A stretch of 64,000 nucleotides of DNA from Marisa cornuarietis (lineage: Eukaryota > Mollusca > Gastropoda > Architaenioglossa > Ampullariidae), in contig SMMW01000016.1 of the NCBI GenBank assembly GCA_004794655.1, positions 62,001 through 126,000 on the forward strand. Direction: 5' to 3'. How positions within the stretch are numbered: position 1 is the first letter of the stretch; each line of letters starts with the position of its first letter. Both the position numbers and the translations under genes were made by a program. The notes beneath the pieces are model-generated. The model was not told the DNA's origin. It was given only the letters and a program-made list of their open reading frames with translations, and made no database searches. Shown piece by piece: positions 9,339 through 20,600 of the stretch.

Positions 9339-12300
9339 CCAGTCAAGTCTTTATTTTTTTTTGATTTTTTTAATAATATCAATACATCACAATATCAATA
9401 CATCACATTACATCACATTTTCATTCCCAAGACACATCCATTAAGTATAGGAGAGGGGAAAAGAGTAGAGAGGAAAGACGTGGAGAGAGAGGGAAAGAAA
9501 GAACTAGTGAGAACCTCCCAGCTTCCACTAACTGTGCTTATATTAATAGTTTTTTTTTTGTTTTTTTAACCCCCTTTTTCCTTCCTTTTCTTTTTTTCAC
9601 ATCCACAAATGACATTCTTGTTTGCACTTCCTGCGAGTCAATTAAGAATGCATACACAACTTTCATGTGTACCCGTCATGTACCTTACCTAGTCCTATTT
9701 AGAGATGGTCAACATGACCAGATCAATTGCTTTGCAAGGACCAAAAAATTAAATAAAGATAACAAAAAATATTAGCATCAGTATCCAAAATGGAGCATTT
9801 CCTAAGCTATTACAGATTGCTTCTAATAATTACATAACAAATTCCCACATGGAGGTATGCAAGTCTATCATGCACTTATGTCAAAACAAATTCCTATGTA
9901 CACACAAAATTACTTAGCATGAATAGATGCCTGCCATGTATAAAGGTAAAGTTTTGAATCATTCCCTCGTCAATGCACAGCATCTCTAGAATGTCCCATA
10001 CAAAAGTATTTGTACAACTGACAGCCCAACCATATCTATTTATGTTAAATGATAAGCCATCTGGATTGCAAAAAGGTGACAAGAAGATACTGACAGTACT
10101 CCAAGGCAAATCCCATCTGATTATTTATGCTGTGATAAGTGCTTTACAGCCTAGAGAGAGCTGGTGCTCAAGGTAACTCCTTGTTTTTTTGGTTTTTTTG
10201 TGCACTAGACTACACTTAGTGACAATTTATTAAAGAATCACAAGAGACGTGTAACACGATTTCTAACACATAAACACCCTTGCCACCAAGGAATTAACTG
10301 TGTAATACTAACCACTATGAGAACAGGCAATGCCAAACTCAGTGTTAGTGAAACCAGAACAGCGAAGAAATATCTTACTGACAACATTTATCACACTCCT
10401 AAACATAATGTCAAATCTGTGCATGTATGATCATGCACATGTTCATAGGATGAGAGTATGTGAGTGCTATAAAAGTATGTTTAACCAACAAGTTATATAT
10501 AAGGCTTTTACACAGTTTTTCTAAAGAGCAATCCAACACCATTTGTGTCAAAAAACCTGATGTTAACAGAGTTTGAACACAAATTCCTCGAAAAATTAAC
10601 CAGTTTACACATTCTAAAACACAATATTTTCCATGTAACAAGTATAACTGAATCAACAATACAGACCCTAATAACAGATGGTGTTGTCGTTTAGAGAGTC
10701 ACATGGCTAAATGGGAGCCACTGACTCCAAAAGGATATTTGTGTGTTATTAAGAAATGCTGCATATTGCCCTACAATATATCGTGACTTTTAAAAAAGGC
10801 CTTAACTTATCCACTGTTGGTATTGCCTTCAGGTATCTGCATTTATAAATAAAAAATTTTGCTAGGAGAATAATAAAGTTCAAAGCTTTGTCAACCCCCT
10901 CAGTTTTACCAATGCCAAACAACACCATTTCTTTACATAGCTGGATTTCTTCTAAATAATTCTGGTTATTTAACATATTCCACAGTTGGTCCCAAAAGGT
11001 TTTGCTTAGTGGACAATGCCAGAATGTATGTTCAATGGTTTCTCTGTCGTGTTTGCAAAAACAACAAGAAGGAGATGTAATGAGCTTACATTTAAAAAGA
11101 AACGAGTTTGTGGGTAAGATCCGGTGTAAAAGTCGTAGCTGAAACCATCTCTATTGGGTATCCATAGTGGTATAGAAGGGCTTTTGAAATATATCAGCCC
11201 AGTCACAGTCCTTAAATTCAGCCTCCCATTTTCTAAGTGCAGTTGGATACGTTTTATTGCCTAGGATAATTTTTGAAACCTCCTTATTTCCTTTTCTAAT
11301 AATAGCCCATCCCCTATTAACATGTTTATTCTGAGACTAAGTGACAATTACATTTGGTTGGATATTGTTTTATAGATTGTATCAAACCCATGTAGGTCAA
11401 AGAGTCTGTGCTAATTAAGGCAGGGTACTTAACGTGGAATTCATCAAGATTCAGAAATGTACCATTGACATTAGTGATGTCCCCTATTTTTATGACTTTT
11501 GCATCCACCCATTTCTTAATATATATATAACTTTTCTGTCTCTAATAATACTACCATTAAAGTGGATGGGTTCCCCTAGAAATTCCTCACTGCATGTTGG
11601 AATATATTTGCTAATAAACTTTTTATAATGCCTCATCACATTTTGCCAGAATGGATTTTGAATTTTTTTCATTGCCAAATAGGCATATTCACCACCATAA
11701 GAATCAAGTTTCACTATCTCAGGAGAAATAGCTGACATCAGGCTCGTAAGACTCCCATTTTTAAGTTTCAGCCGTCTTAGCCAGCTAATTTTGAGTGTGG
11801 CTATGAAAGAGTTAAGATCTAACATTTTTAGTCCTCCTTTCCGGTATGGTTTACAACTTACCGCTCTTTTGATTTGTGCAGGTTTTCCATTCCAAACAAA
11901 GGAAAATAATTTCTTATCAATTCTTTGTATCACTTCCAGGGGGGAGGGGATCAGGTAAGGTATTTAACAGGTGAACTATTTTAGCTACTAATAGGGATTT
12001 CACTACGGTTATTTTCCCCAGGGGTGTTAAATACCTCTTTTCCCAACATTGTAGGGTTCTTTCCATTTCCTGTATTTTGTCCGTAAAATTTAAAGTAACA
12101 ATTTCCTCCATGTTTACAGAGAATCTAATACCCAGTCCCACTGGAAATTCCTGTCTCTCATATATTTAATATGGCTATTTTTCATACTACCTATCCAAAC
12201 TACTTGAGTCTTGTCATTGTTAACTTTTAATCCTGAGATGTCGGCAAATTTATCTAGCGTGTTAACCGTTTCATTAAAAGATTTTTCACTACCATCTAAG

Positions 12301-15052
12301 AAACACGTAGTATCATCTGCGAACAAAGCCAATAGCACTTCTTCCTCCTTTAACTTTATTCCCCTTATATTATTATTTTTCCTTATCATTAGTGACAGTA
12401 CCTCTGCACAGATTAAGTATAAATAAGGTGAAATTGGATTCCCTTGCCTGCACCCTCTTTTTAAGCCAAACCAACCTGAGTATTGCCCGTTGAAATATAT
12501 ACAGGAGGATGTACTGTTATACAGTGTGACAAACCATTTTATGATAGATTCTGGGAAGCCAAACAACTTGAGAGATCTTTCAATAAATGACCAGGACACA
12601 GAATCGAACGCTTTCTCAAAGTCTACAGTTAGCAGTAGTCCAGGGATCTTGTTAACTTGTGTAAAGTAAAGTACATCATAGATCATCCGAATATTGTCTC
12701 CCATATATCTACCTTTCATAAATCCTCTCTGACATTCGTCAATAACCAAAGCTAGCACATGTTGTAATCGTTTAGCAATACATGCTGATGCAATCTTGTA
12801 GGCTACATTCAACAGAGAAATTGGCCTCCAATTTTGAATAAACTTTTTTGGTTTCTGATCTTTGGGTAAACAAGTAATTATGCCTTACCTTTGCGAGACT
12901 GATAACTGACCTTTTTCAAAGCCTTCATTATATGACCTAACAAGAAAGGTTCCAATGTCCACAAAGAAAAATTTAAAGAATTCAACAGTAAAACCATCTG
13001 GGCCAGGGCTTTTGTTGTTTTTCATATTCTTTAGTGCTGTACCCGCCTCCTGCAATGTAATAGGGCCCTCCAAAGATTCTGAGTTCTCAATGGTTAACAT
13101 GAGGACATCGTATAGCAGGCTACATAGTTTCACATTGTCTACTGGTCGGAATTTGTACAGTTCTTCATAAAAGTGTTGGACCTCCCTTAGGATTTCATCC
13201 TGATCTATAATAATATTACCATTTCCCTTATCCAAGTATCCCATGGATTTATTCACAAAGTTTCTATTCTCCAAATTGCAAAAATACTTGGTAGTTTTTT
13301 CTCCTTCTAGGACCCATTTTACTCTGGATCTCACAGCCACACCTTCCATCCTTTTGTTTCTTAATTCTTGCAACTCTTTTCTTAAGTTTTCAATTTCAGT
13401 TAAATTAGATTCCGAGGCTTTGTTTTCCAAACTTGCTATATTACTTAACAGTTGTTGTTCTGTTCTCATTTCTTCTTTCTTCCTGAATGATGCATATGAG
13501 ATAGTTTTGCCCCTAATCTCCATTAACAGGGTCTCAAGGAAAAGCTGGTCAGAAATAATAAACTCGATTTCTTCCAGTGGTATTTCTCCAATTTTCTCAA
13601 AGTTGTACACTGGAAGGGCATACTGTCTTTTTACCTCTAATATTACATTTTTAATTAACTCTATAAAATTCTTGTCTTTTAGCAAAGAGTTGTTAAATTT
13701 CCAAAAAGGTTTATGTCGTATGAACTGTTGTTTTGTCAATGTTAGTAAAACTAAAGAATGGTCTGTTCTATATCCTGGATTAATGGAGCATCCATCTACT
13801 ATGTTGTATAGTTCGGTGGAAATTAAGAAATAATCTAGACGACCTTGTTTCCAAGTATTAAATTTGCGCCAAGTGTAGGCCCGTTTATCTGGATATAATT
13901 CCCTCCATATATCTACAAGATCTAATTTTACCATGGCATCTGTAATTGTCTTGCGAGTACGGGGCCGGCTGTTGTTGCTGGTATAGTTCCTAACATCTAG
14001 TTGTCTATTTAGTGGGCAGTTCCAATCTCCCGCAGCTATGACATAATCATTTCCTATTGTCTCAATTTGGGCAAAAACATGATCAAAGAATTCAGGTTTG
14101 TCTCCACTACTAGGCCCATATAAGTTTGCTAGTGTCAGGTGTTTATTTATAAATTCAATATCCAGGATAAGAAAACACCCATTTGGATCTCTTATAACAT
14201 TATGTAGTTTGTATTCAAAGTTATTATTAAGCAATACTGCCACACCATTTTGATTGGAACTATTCCCCGCCAACCACACGTCGAAACCCCAGGCTGCTCG
14301 AACAAATTTTTCCATTTTTTCGGTAAGATGAGTTTCTTGTAAAAAATAAATACTATAGTTCTGCTGTCTAAGAAAGTCAAATACATCTCTTCTTTTACCC
14401 ATGTCATTTAGGCCATTAACATTCAATGTAGCTATGTTCAATCCAGAGCAAATCTTAATGCTGGTCATGTTTAAAAGGCAAAATCAAGTCTAGCACATGT
14501 GGACAGTAGTACGCACAGTACAGAAAGGGGGAAAAAAGCAAAGACATAAATGCGGGTAAAAACAAAACGGGAGACTGGGAAAATAGAAAAAAAAGATAAA
14601 TGGGGGTAAAAAACAAAAAGGGAGACTGGCATATTTTGCCATGGGCGATATTCAGCGACGAGCCAATGTTGGTGACGGAGGCCTATACATTTTTAATTTT
14701 TTAAAAAACAACTTTTCCTAACATAGCCAATATTTATATATTTGCTTTGAGGGGACCTAAGCATAGGAAAACATGTCATTCTGTATTATAAAAGGGTTTC
14801 GCTATGCATTCCATTAAAAAAATAATAATAATATAATAAAATAAAATAAAAAACACACAAAAACAAGCAAACCTATATTTATAAATAAAGAGCTTTCACG
14901 TGCCTCACTTGCTACCCTACTGTTACTAAGAACAAGAAACAGCTTAATCTGAGTTATGTAGTGCACACACACACGCACACAAAGAACACACTTACACGCT
15001 AATAGTAGTAGTGATATGAGGGTAGATTGCTATAAGCCAGTCAAGTCTTTAT
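9339..15052 (-). mobile_element. L1/Tx1-type LINE with 16-bp target-site duplication
   Basis: The element proper is 9355-15036, flanked by a 16-bp direct repeat CCAGTCAAGTCTTTAT (9339-9354, 15037-15052). The T-rich run at 9351-9377 is the A-rich 3' tail read from the plus strand. The empty site is visible in the spacer near 33280 ('caaccagtcgaatctttttgac'). The strand is minus, with endonuclease, reverse transcriptase and a C-terminal zinc knuckle. Only about 570 bp precede the ORF2 start, so no ORF1 is present. About 1.6 kb of 3' sequence follows the zinc-knuckle region and holds no other gene. Confidence 0.85.
10970..14468 (-). pseudogene. L1/Tx1-type ORF2 (endonuclease-reverse transcriptase), frameshifted
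   Basis: The endonuclease opens at 14468 (NIATLNVNGLNDMGKRRDVF, FLQETHL, AAGDWNC, YRTDHSLVLL) with its catalytic-type residues intact. The first reading frame runs to about 12885 and enters the RT domain (NNKSPGPDGFTVEFF). The RT then continues in other frames at 12114-12812 (VDFEKAFDSVSW, GCRQGNPISPYLY, LFADDTTCF), 11917-12141 and 11490-11933. A C-terminal zinc knuckle (CCFCKHDRETIEHTFWHCP) lies near 10990-11090. The FADD catalytic box is intact, but at least three frame breaks (about 12850, 12120 and 11925) make the copy inactive. It was decaying well after insertion, yet retains its TSD. Confidence 0.88.
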
Positions 15053-16130
15053 GGCCTCAGAAGCAACTATACAGCTGACAGTAACATGTTTTTTTCTATT
15101 GTTTGCTTGTCCAGGATACTTGAGAGTTAAAGCAGTCTCACTGTCTTACGCCCATGTTGGTGGAGTGATGGTGAAGTAGCTGGCGCCAGCCATTGTCTTA
15201 CATTTATTTGTGAAGGGTGCAGTAACCGGCCATACTAGCCATGCCCATTTATCTCTGTAGGTCCGTGTAGTGTTTCCAGAAGAACATTGGCTTTTCAGCT
15301 AGGCACACGACAGACATCACAAAAATGGTTTATTTCAGTTCCAGCGCCGTCCATTTTTACAAAGAGCCAGCATAAACACAAACACGCACAATCACAAAGA
15401 AAATAATTTAATTTCTCAGCATCATGGCAGCCGTGATGCTATCGTAGGTCCATAAGTGCCCCATTTTATCAATTTTCCACGACAACGAATAAATTTTTTA
15501 AAGCATTTTCATGGATTTTTCTTTCTTCATTGATTTCCTTGTATAAATGATAAGTATCTTTTCTCATTGTCCCTACTCTCGATGGCGTGTCTTCATTCGA
15601 TCCTTTCAATTCATTTTTTGCTTAAATATGTGACCTTTCTTTTTACAAAGGTAAGGTTATAAACTCCAGTCTTAACATTATGTCAACCCACAAATCTAAA
15701 TATATTTTGATAGAAACTCCAAAAGCTTTGTGCAAAAGCTGTCGTCGTCATTAGTCTGCTGCTCCCACATAGTCCACACAATATCAAACTACTTAGTTTT
15801 GATGTAGATTCGAGATCCTCCGGTTTTCTTTTGTCTGTTTTCTGATGCCTAGGGGGAAGCTATCATTCAGCCATCACCTAACAGGTGATGTTAACCAGCC
15901 AGACAACTATAGATGTATATCTCTTCTTAACGTCTTGGCAATATTCACAGCTCTCTGCTTAGTAAAATAATAAATGAATGGATTTAGCAACATAATATTC
16001 TTGGTGAACAACTAATCGGGATTTGTAAGGGGAGGGGAATCCCAGCACAATAGACCACCTATTTATCTCGATAAAATTTATTTAGGCAGAGATTAGTTGT
16101 ATAATTAGTTGTAACTTATGATAAGAAATC
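15053..16130. repeat. Duplicated spacer unit lacking SINE A
   Basis: It resumes the spacer interrupted by the L1. It carries the 'cagaagcaactatacagctgac' and 'ttaaccagccagacaactatagatg' landmarks. Between 'cattgtcttacatttattt' and 'gtgaagggtgcag' (about 15215) it lacks the SINE found here in three sister spacers. No gene was found. Confidence 0.65.
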
Positions 16131-17677
16131 ATTTTCATTTGTCTCATGCTTTTTGCTAGGATTTAAAGACAAATCACAAGAAATTAATTTAAGAATTTAA
16201 TAATATACAGACCACTGTTCCCCATACAATAATCACTAATAACATGTAATCTAACAGCCTTTGACATTTTGAGATAGTATTCGTTGCCAACTCATTGCAC
16301 GCTACACAGTACCATCTTGTTTAAATTGTGTATATTATTTTAACCTTATCATTGTTTAGTCAGCTTCCAACAGTCACTAACTTTAGAAGTGCTCACCACT
16401 TACAGTAACAGAAGAAAACCCTTTCCCTCATCTAAAGACATTTTGATCAAAACAATTAGCTTATCGTAAATTGGTTTTGCATGGATGTCGCCGGGTTGGT
16501 CAGAAAAAGTCACCATACCACCACCTAACTAATAAATATGTATAGTTTAAAGCGTAACAGAAACACCTTTCATACCACTTCTAGCAGTAAAAGACAAGAA
16601 GCAGTAACAAACCATTAACGAGATAAATGTATAGTTCAAAGCTTAGCAGAAACACTTATCATACCACTTCTTTTTGGGCTACACTTCCAGCAGCCAGTGA
16701 AAAACAAGAAGCAGTAACAGACGATGTTTTGATGAAGTGAAGTGACTATAACAAACCGTCACAAGTGTCCTGGAGCTTCGTCATTCTAACCAATAGTAGG
16801 TTCACCGATGTGTTTCTGACTACGATTACGCTTTGTGCCTGTCATTAAACCATCATGTTAACGGTTAGTTAACATGATTAACACCCTGAAGAAATGTTCG
16901 GCGCCAGCCGTCATAACATTTGAAACGAAAACGAGAAATCTTCGCTTTTCGCTATTAGTAACGTTAGTAATCATAACAGATGGAAGGACTGATTCTTTCT
17001 GTGTACTTGTCAACATTGTATATATATATATTTTCCAAATAGTGCTTTGCATTATGTTATCACCTGCAAAAGCACAATTTTTTATGTTATTGTGATTCTC
17101 CGCCGTTTTGAAATGTTGCATATCAATACCGCGTAATGGCCATTGGACGGTGTACAAAGCCAGAAATTTAAAATTATTATCAATATAATAGTTTTGATTG
17201 CACAACAGAAAAGACAAGCTCTCTTTAAAATATTCGTGATATGATCTCAGCCGCTTTAATCATGTACACGCTTTTTAGAGAACCCTTATAACCAAGAGTG
17301 TACGTCGTCATTCTCCAGTGTTGTCCTATACACGGTGTACGGAAATATTGTGGGTTTTTATATAATGATTACATAAAAATAATAACATACCTAAACACCA
17401 AAGATCAATCTGTTTAAAAGTATTCCCAATCAGTGCGCCTGTTTCAAAATTTTCGAAGACGATCATACCTTAATCCGTAAAACAACTTGGAAAACTTTAT
17501 CAGACAGAAAATATAACAACCAAAATAAAAAAACCAGTCTTAGTAAAATCCTTGTCGGTCAGGATAACCGGTCAAAGAAGCAATTTTGTTTTGCTTATTT
17601 AGACTGTTCATCACATGTATAAGGATATCACTGGTCAAAATCTTCTCGAACCATAACTTGATCTGTTTGACCACAAG
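16131..17677. other. 3' flank of receptor gene 1
   Basis: Non-coding. The part around 16130-16370 ('aacatgtaatctaacagcct', 'ccatcttgttt') matches 55440-55680, the 3' side of copy 5. Sequence just before the stop codon matches the flanks of genes 2 and 5 ('cttagtaaaatccttgtc', 'ttttgttttgct'). No confident AATAAA signal on the minus strand was found. Confidence 0.5.
16536..16715. repeat. Local imperfect tandem duplication, about 85 bp x 2
   Basis: Two adjacent units share 'aaatgtatagtt-aaagc', 'agcagaaacac', 'cataccacttct' and 'aagaagcagtaaca'. The second unit has an extra 'tttttgggctacacttccagc'. Confidence 0.65.
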
Positions 17678-20600
17678 CTATCTGATCTCCGCCATGTTCG
17701 TGACTTTGACCTGCCTCGTGTTGTGGAGTGACAAGACTTCACTATGTCCTCGGGCTTCCAGCCGCTTTAACAGACGCATCTCCAAGGCTCGCCGTCGCTT
17801 CTCCATCACCGTGTTGAAGGTGTACAGGAACGGGTTAAGGGCAGCGTTAAAAGGTAAGACAAAGATTGCCATGGCAACGTTCACTTCGCCAGGAATCGGG
17901 GTGCCTGAGGCGGCCAACAGACCCAACAAAGCAACAGGAAAGAAACACAAAAAACTGGACACAACGACTGAGGTCAGGCGGCGCGCCACGGCCAGGTCAG
18001 CGCTGTTTTTGTTGGAGGACGTTGACAGCGAATTCGCTCGGACACTGTGGTAAATAATAAGCTGACCGACGGCGATAAGAACGAAAAGAATAAAGTTGAG
18101 GACTATGACAATACCGAAAGTGTAGCTATGGCCCCCAAAACTCTTTCGCGTGATTGGAAGGGGAACACAAATGCCGGTCTGACTGTAGAAATCCCAGTGT
18201 GACGTCATGGGAAGAAGAGGAACAGCCGCCAGAACGAGGCCAACCATCCACGCGGAACAACACGCTAGTGCGGCGGAGTTTTTCTTAAAGCGAACTCTGC
18301 TAAAGGGAAACCGAAGCACTAGAAAACGGTCCAAGGTGATGAGGCAGATGATGAAGGCCGACACCTCAGCTGATAGAAGACACAGAAAGCCGGCCACGTG
18401 ACACAATGGACTGGTTTTCCATTTCGTATCGTGCCTCAGGTAATTGCCTCGATACACCTGGTCTGCCACACCGATGATCGCCAGGTAAATGCCCATCACA
18501 AAATCAGAAAAGTTTAGATTGATGACGAATACACTGTAGCTCGCCTGGTTATTGAGAAGGAACCTGGAGACAAAACTCCCAGCGTTGCCCACCAGAGCTA
18601 AGAGACAAAAAACCCAGAGAAAAATGCGGTAGACGTTAGATTGTAGAAGGTCTTCACAAGAGGAAATTTCATCCATCGTCGTAAAACAGTTTTTGACGTT
18701 AAGCAGTTTGGGCAACATTGCCGGGCAACACAACTTGTAGTTCTCGGAGTACATTACAAGCAGGGATTTCAAGTCTGCAAGAACAGTTTCTGAGAAAGAT
18801 TCTACTGGGCAACCTCTCAAATCAAGGCTCTGAATCAAAGGGGTTGTACTAAAGGCATCTTCAACTAGAATGTTTATTGGACAATTGGAAAGATTGAGAT
18901 ACTTTATTTCTGGGAAATTCTTCAGTAGCTCTTTATCATAGGTTTTCAAACGTGAAAAAGACAGATCAAAGTGTATAAGATTTCTATGAACTGCCGTTGA
19001 ATGTGTAATGATTGGTGAAAGCAAAGGGTTTCCTGATAAGATCATATAACGGAGGTTTTCCAAACTGAGGAAGACGGACATTTCTAGGGACGTCAATAAA
19101 TTGTCTCCAAGGTCTAAGATTTGTAAATTCGGTAAAAGTAAATTTGATAAAGAAACTAACCGACAGTTTCTAAGAATTAGACTCACCAGATAGATATTGT
19201 TCTCCACACTCTCATAAGTGAGACCTGTTCCACTGGCATCTAAATACCGGATATCCGGGTACTCACTGACGTTAAATACGCTAGAACACACAAAAGCGTA
19301 ACCTTGACATCTGCAACTGTCTTGAGGACACGTCAGCTGACAGAACCTCTCGTCGTCCTGCTGCGGACACTGGAACACGCTGTCACACACGTGCGAGGGA
19401 TGCAGGCAGACGGTGGAAGAGTAACAGCGGTACAGACCAGGGCAGGTGTAAGTCTCACAGTTGGTCTCGTCCTGTTTGTTAAAACAGTCGTACACACCGT
19501 TACAGCGCATGAAGACAGGCAGGCAGTAGTCTTCATCGCTACAGCGGAAATGAGTGTCAGGACAAGACTGGGAGGCGTTTAGAGGAGTGATGGCGAAGTG
19601 TGTCTGAGAGACAAGATTGATAATTGCTGGCGGAGCTAAAGTAGATTTTATATTTTGAAAACTGAATAAACAATATTCGTCAGAGTGATCTAGGCAGTGT
19701 GGAATATCGTCGCAGACATGATGTTTGCTGACACACTGCTGATTTCTGCATGTGAATTCTTCGCACAAAGGAAACTTGCAAAATCTCTCGTCGGAGCCAT
19801 CTACACAGTTGGACCTGTGGTCGCAGACAAGAGTGTAGGGAATCGTCTGTGTGTTGTCACAATTAAACATGGGTAGCCGTTCTTTACCAGGAATCTCGCA
19901 ATAGGAAATGTAGTGCTCGATATTACAATAACTTTCTTTAGCGCACGACAAGAAGTCGACTGATATCTGTTTGTTGAAGCATTTCATAAATGAAACATTT
20001 TGTATACTGTCCTGAGTGTCTTTAATAACAGAATAAGTAGGCGGCGTATGCGGTGTCTGGTTTGTATTGTTCTTTGGAGACTCGCACCAAAGTCTAACGG
20101 TAGTGTTTTGGTTACAGTTAACGAAAGAAAGTTTTACTGTGTAACCAGACTGGAAAATGAAGCACACGGAACTGTCATAGTAAATAATAGGTTCATTTAC
20201 CTGTACGTAATGTGCCATAGTTCCATCAATCCACTGAGCAACATTTTCATACATGAGGTCTGAATCTAAACCTTGTTTGCTGTAGAGACCAACGTACATG
20301 TGTGCTGATCTCTTGCTGTAATTTAAAACTTTCTGAAAGTCTCTCCACTCCTGTGGTGTTTTTAATGTTACCAATTGTTGTCCGTATGAGTTGCACATGG
20401 TCAAAGCTTTATTCCATGCTATGTTTTTAGTTTGATTCTCAATCAGGTAACACTTGTTTTCCCCGTCTATCAAACCATCACCACAGCTTTGGTTGGTGTA
20501 AGGACATGATACTTCATCTTCCCCACCTTGACATTCTCTGTCTAGGTTACAGTTCAGATGGTCTTTGAATGTTCGGTAGTATGGAACAGAACAGTTGAAA

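Noticed and set aside
17586..18053. Open frames on the plus strand opposite TM4-TM7 (also at 27675, 39170 and 62116)
   Set aside because: Basic, low-complexity shadows of the GC-rich 7TM coding region on the other strand.
19304..19582. Open frames on the plus strand opposite the LDLa block, repeated at 29390, 40762 and 63296
   Set aside because: They are antisense shadows of the highly conserved Cys-rich coding sequence. They stay open because the sense strand is nearly identical in each copy; no start context or domain supports them.
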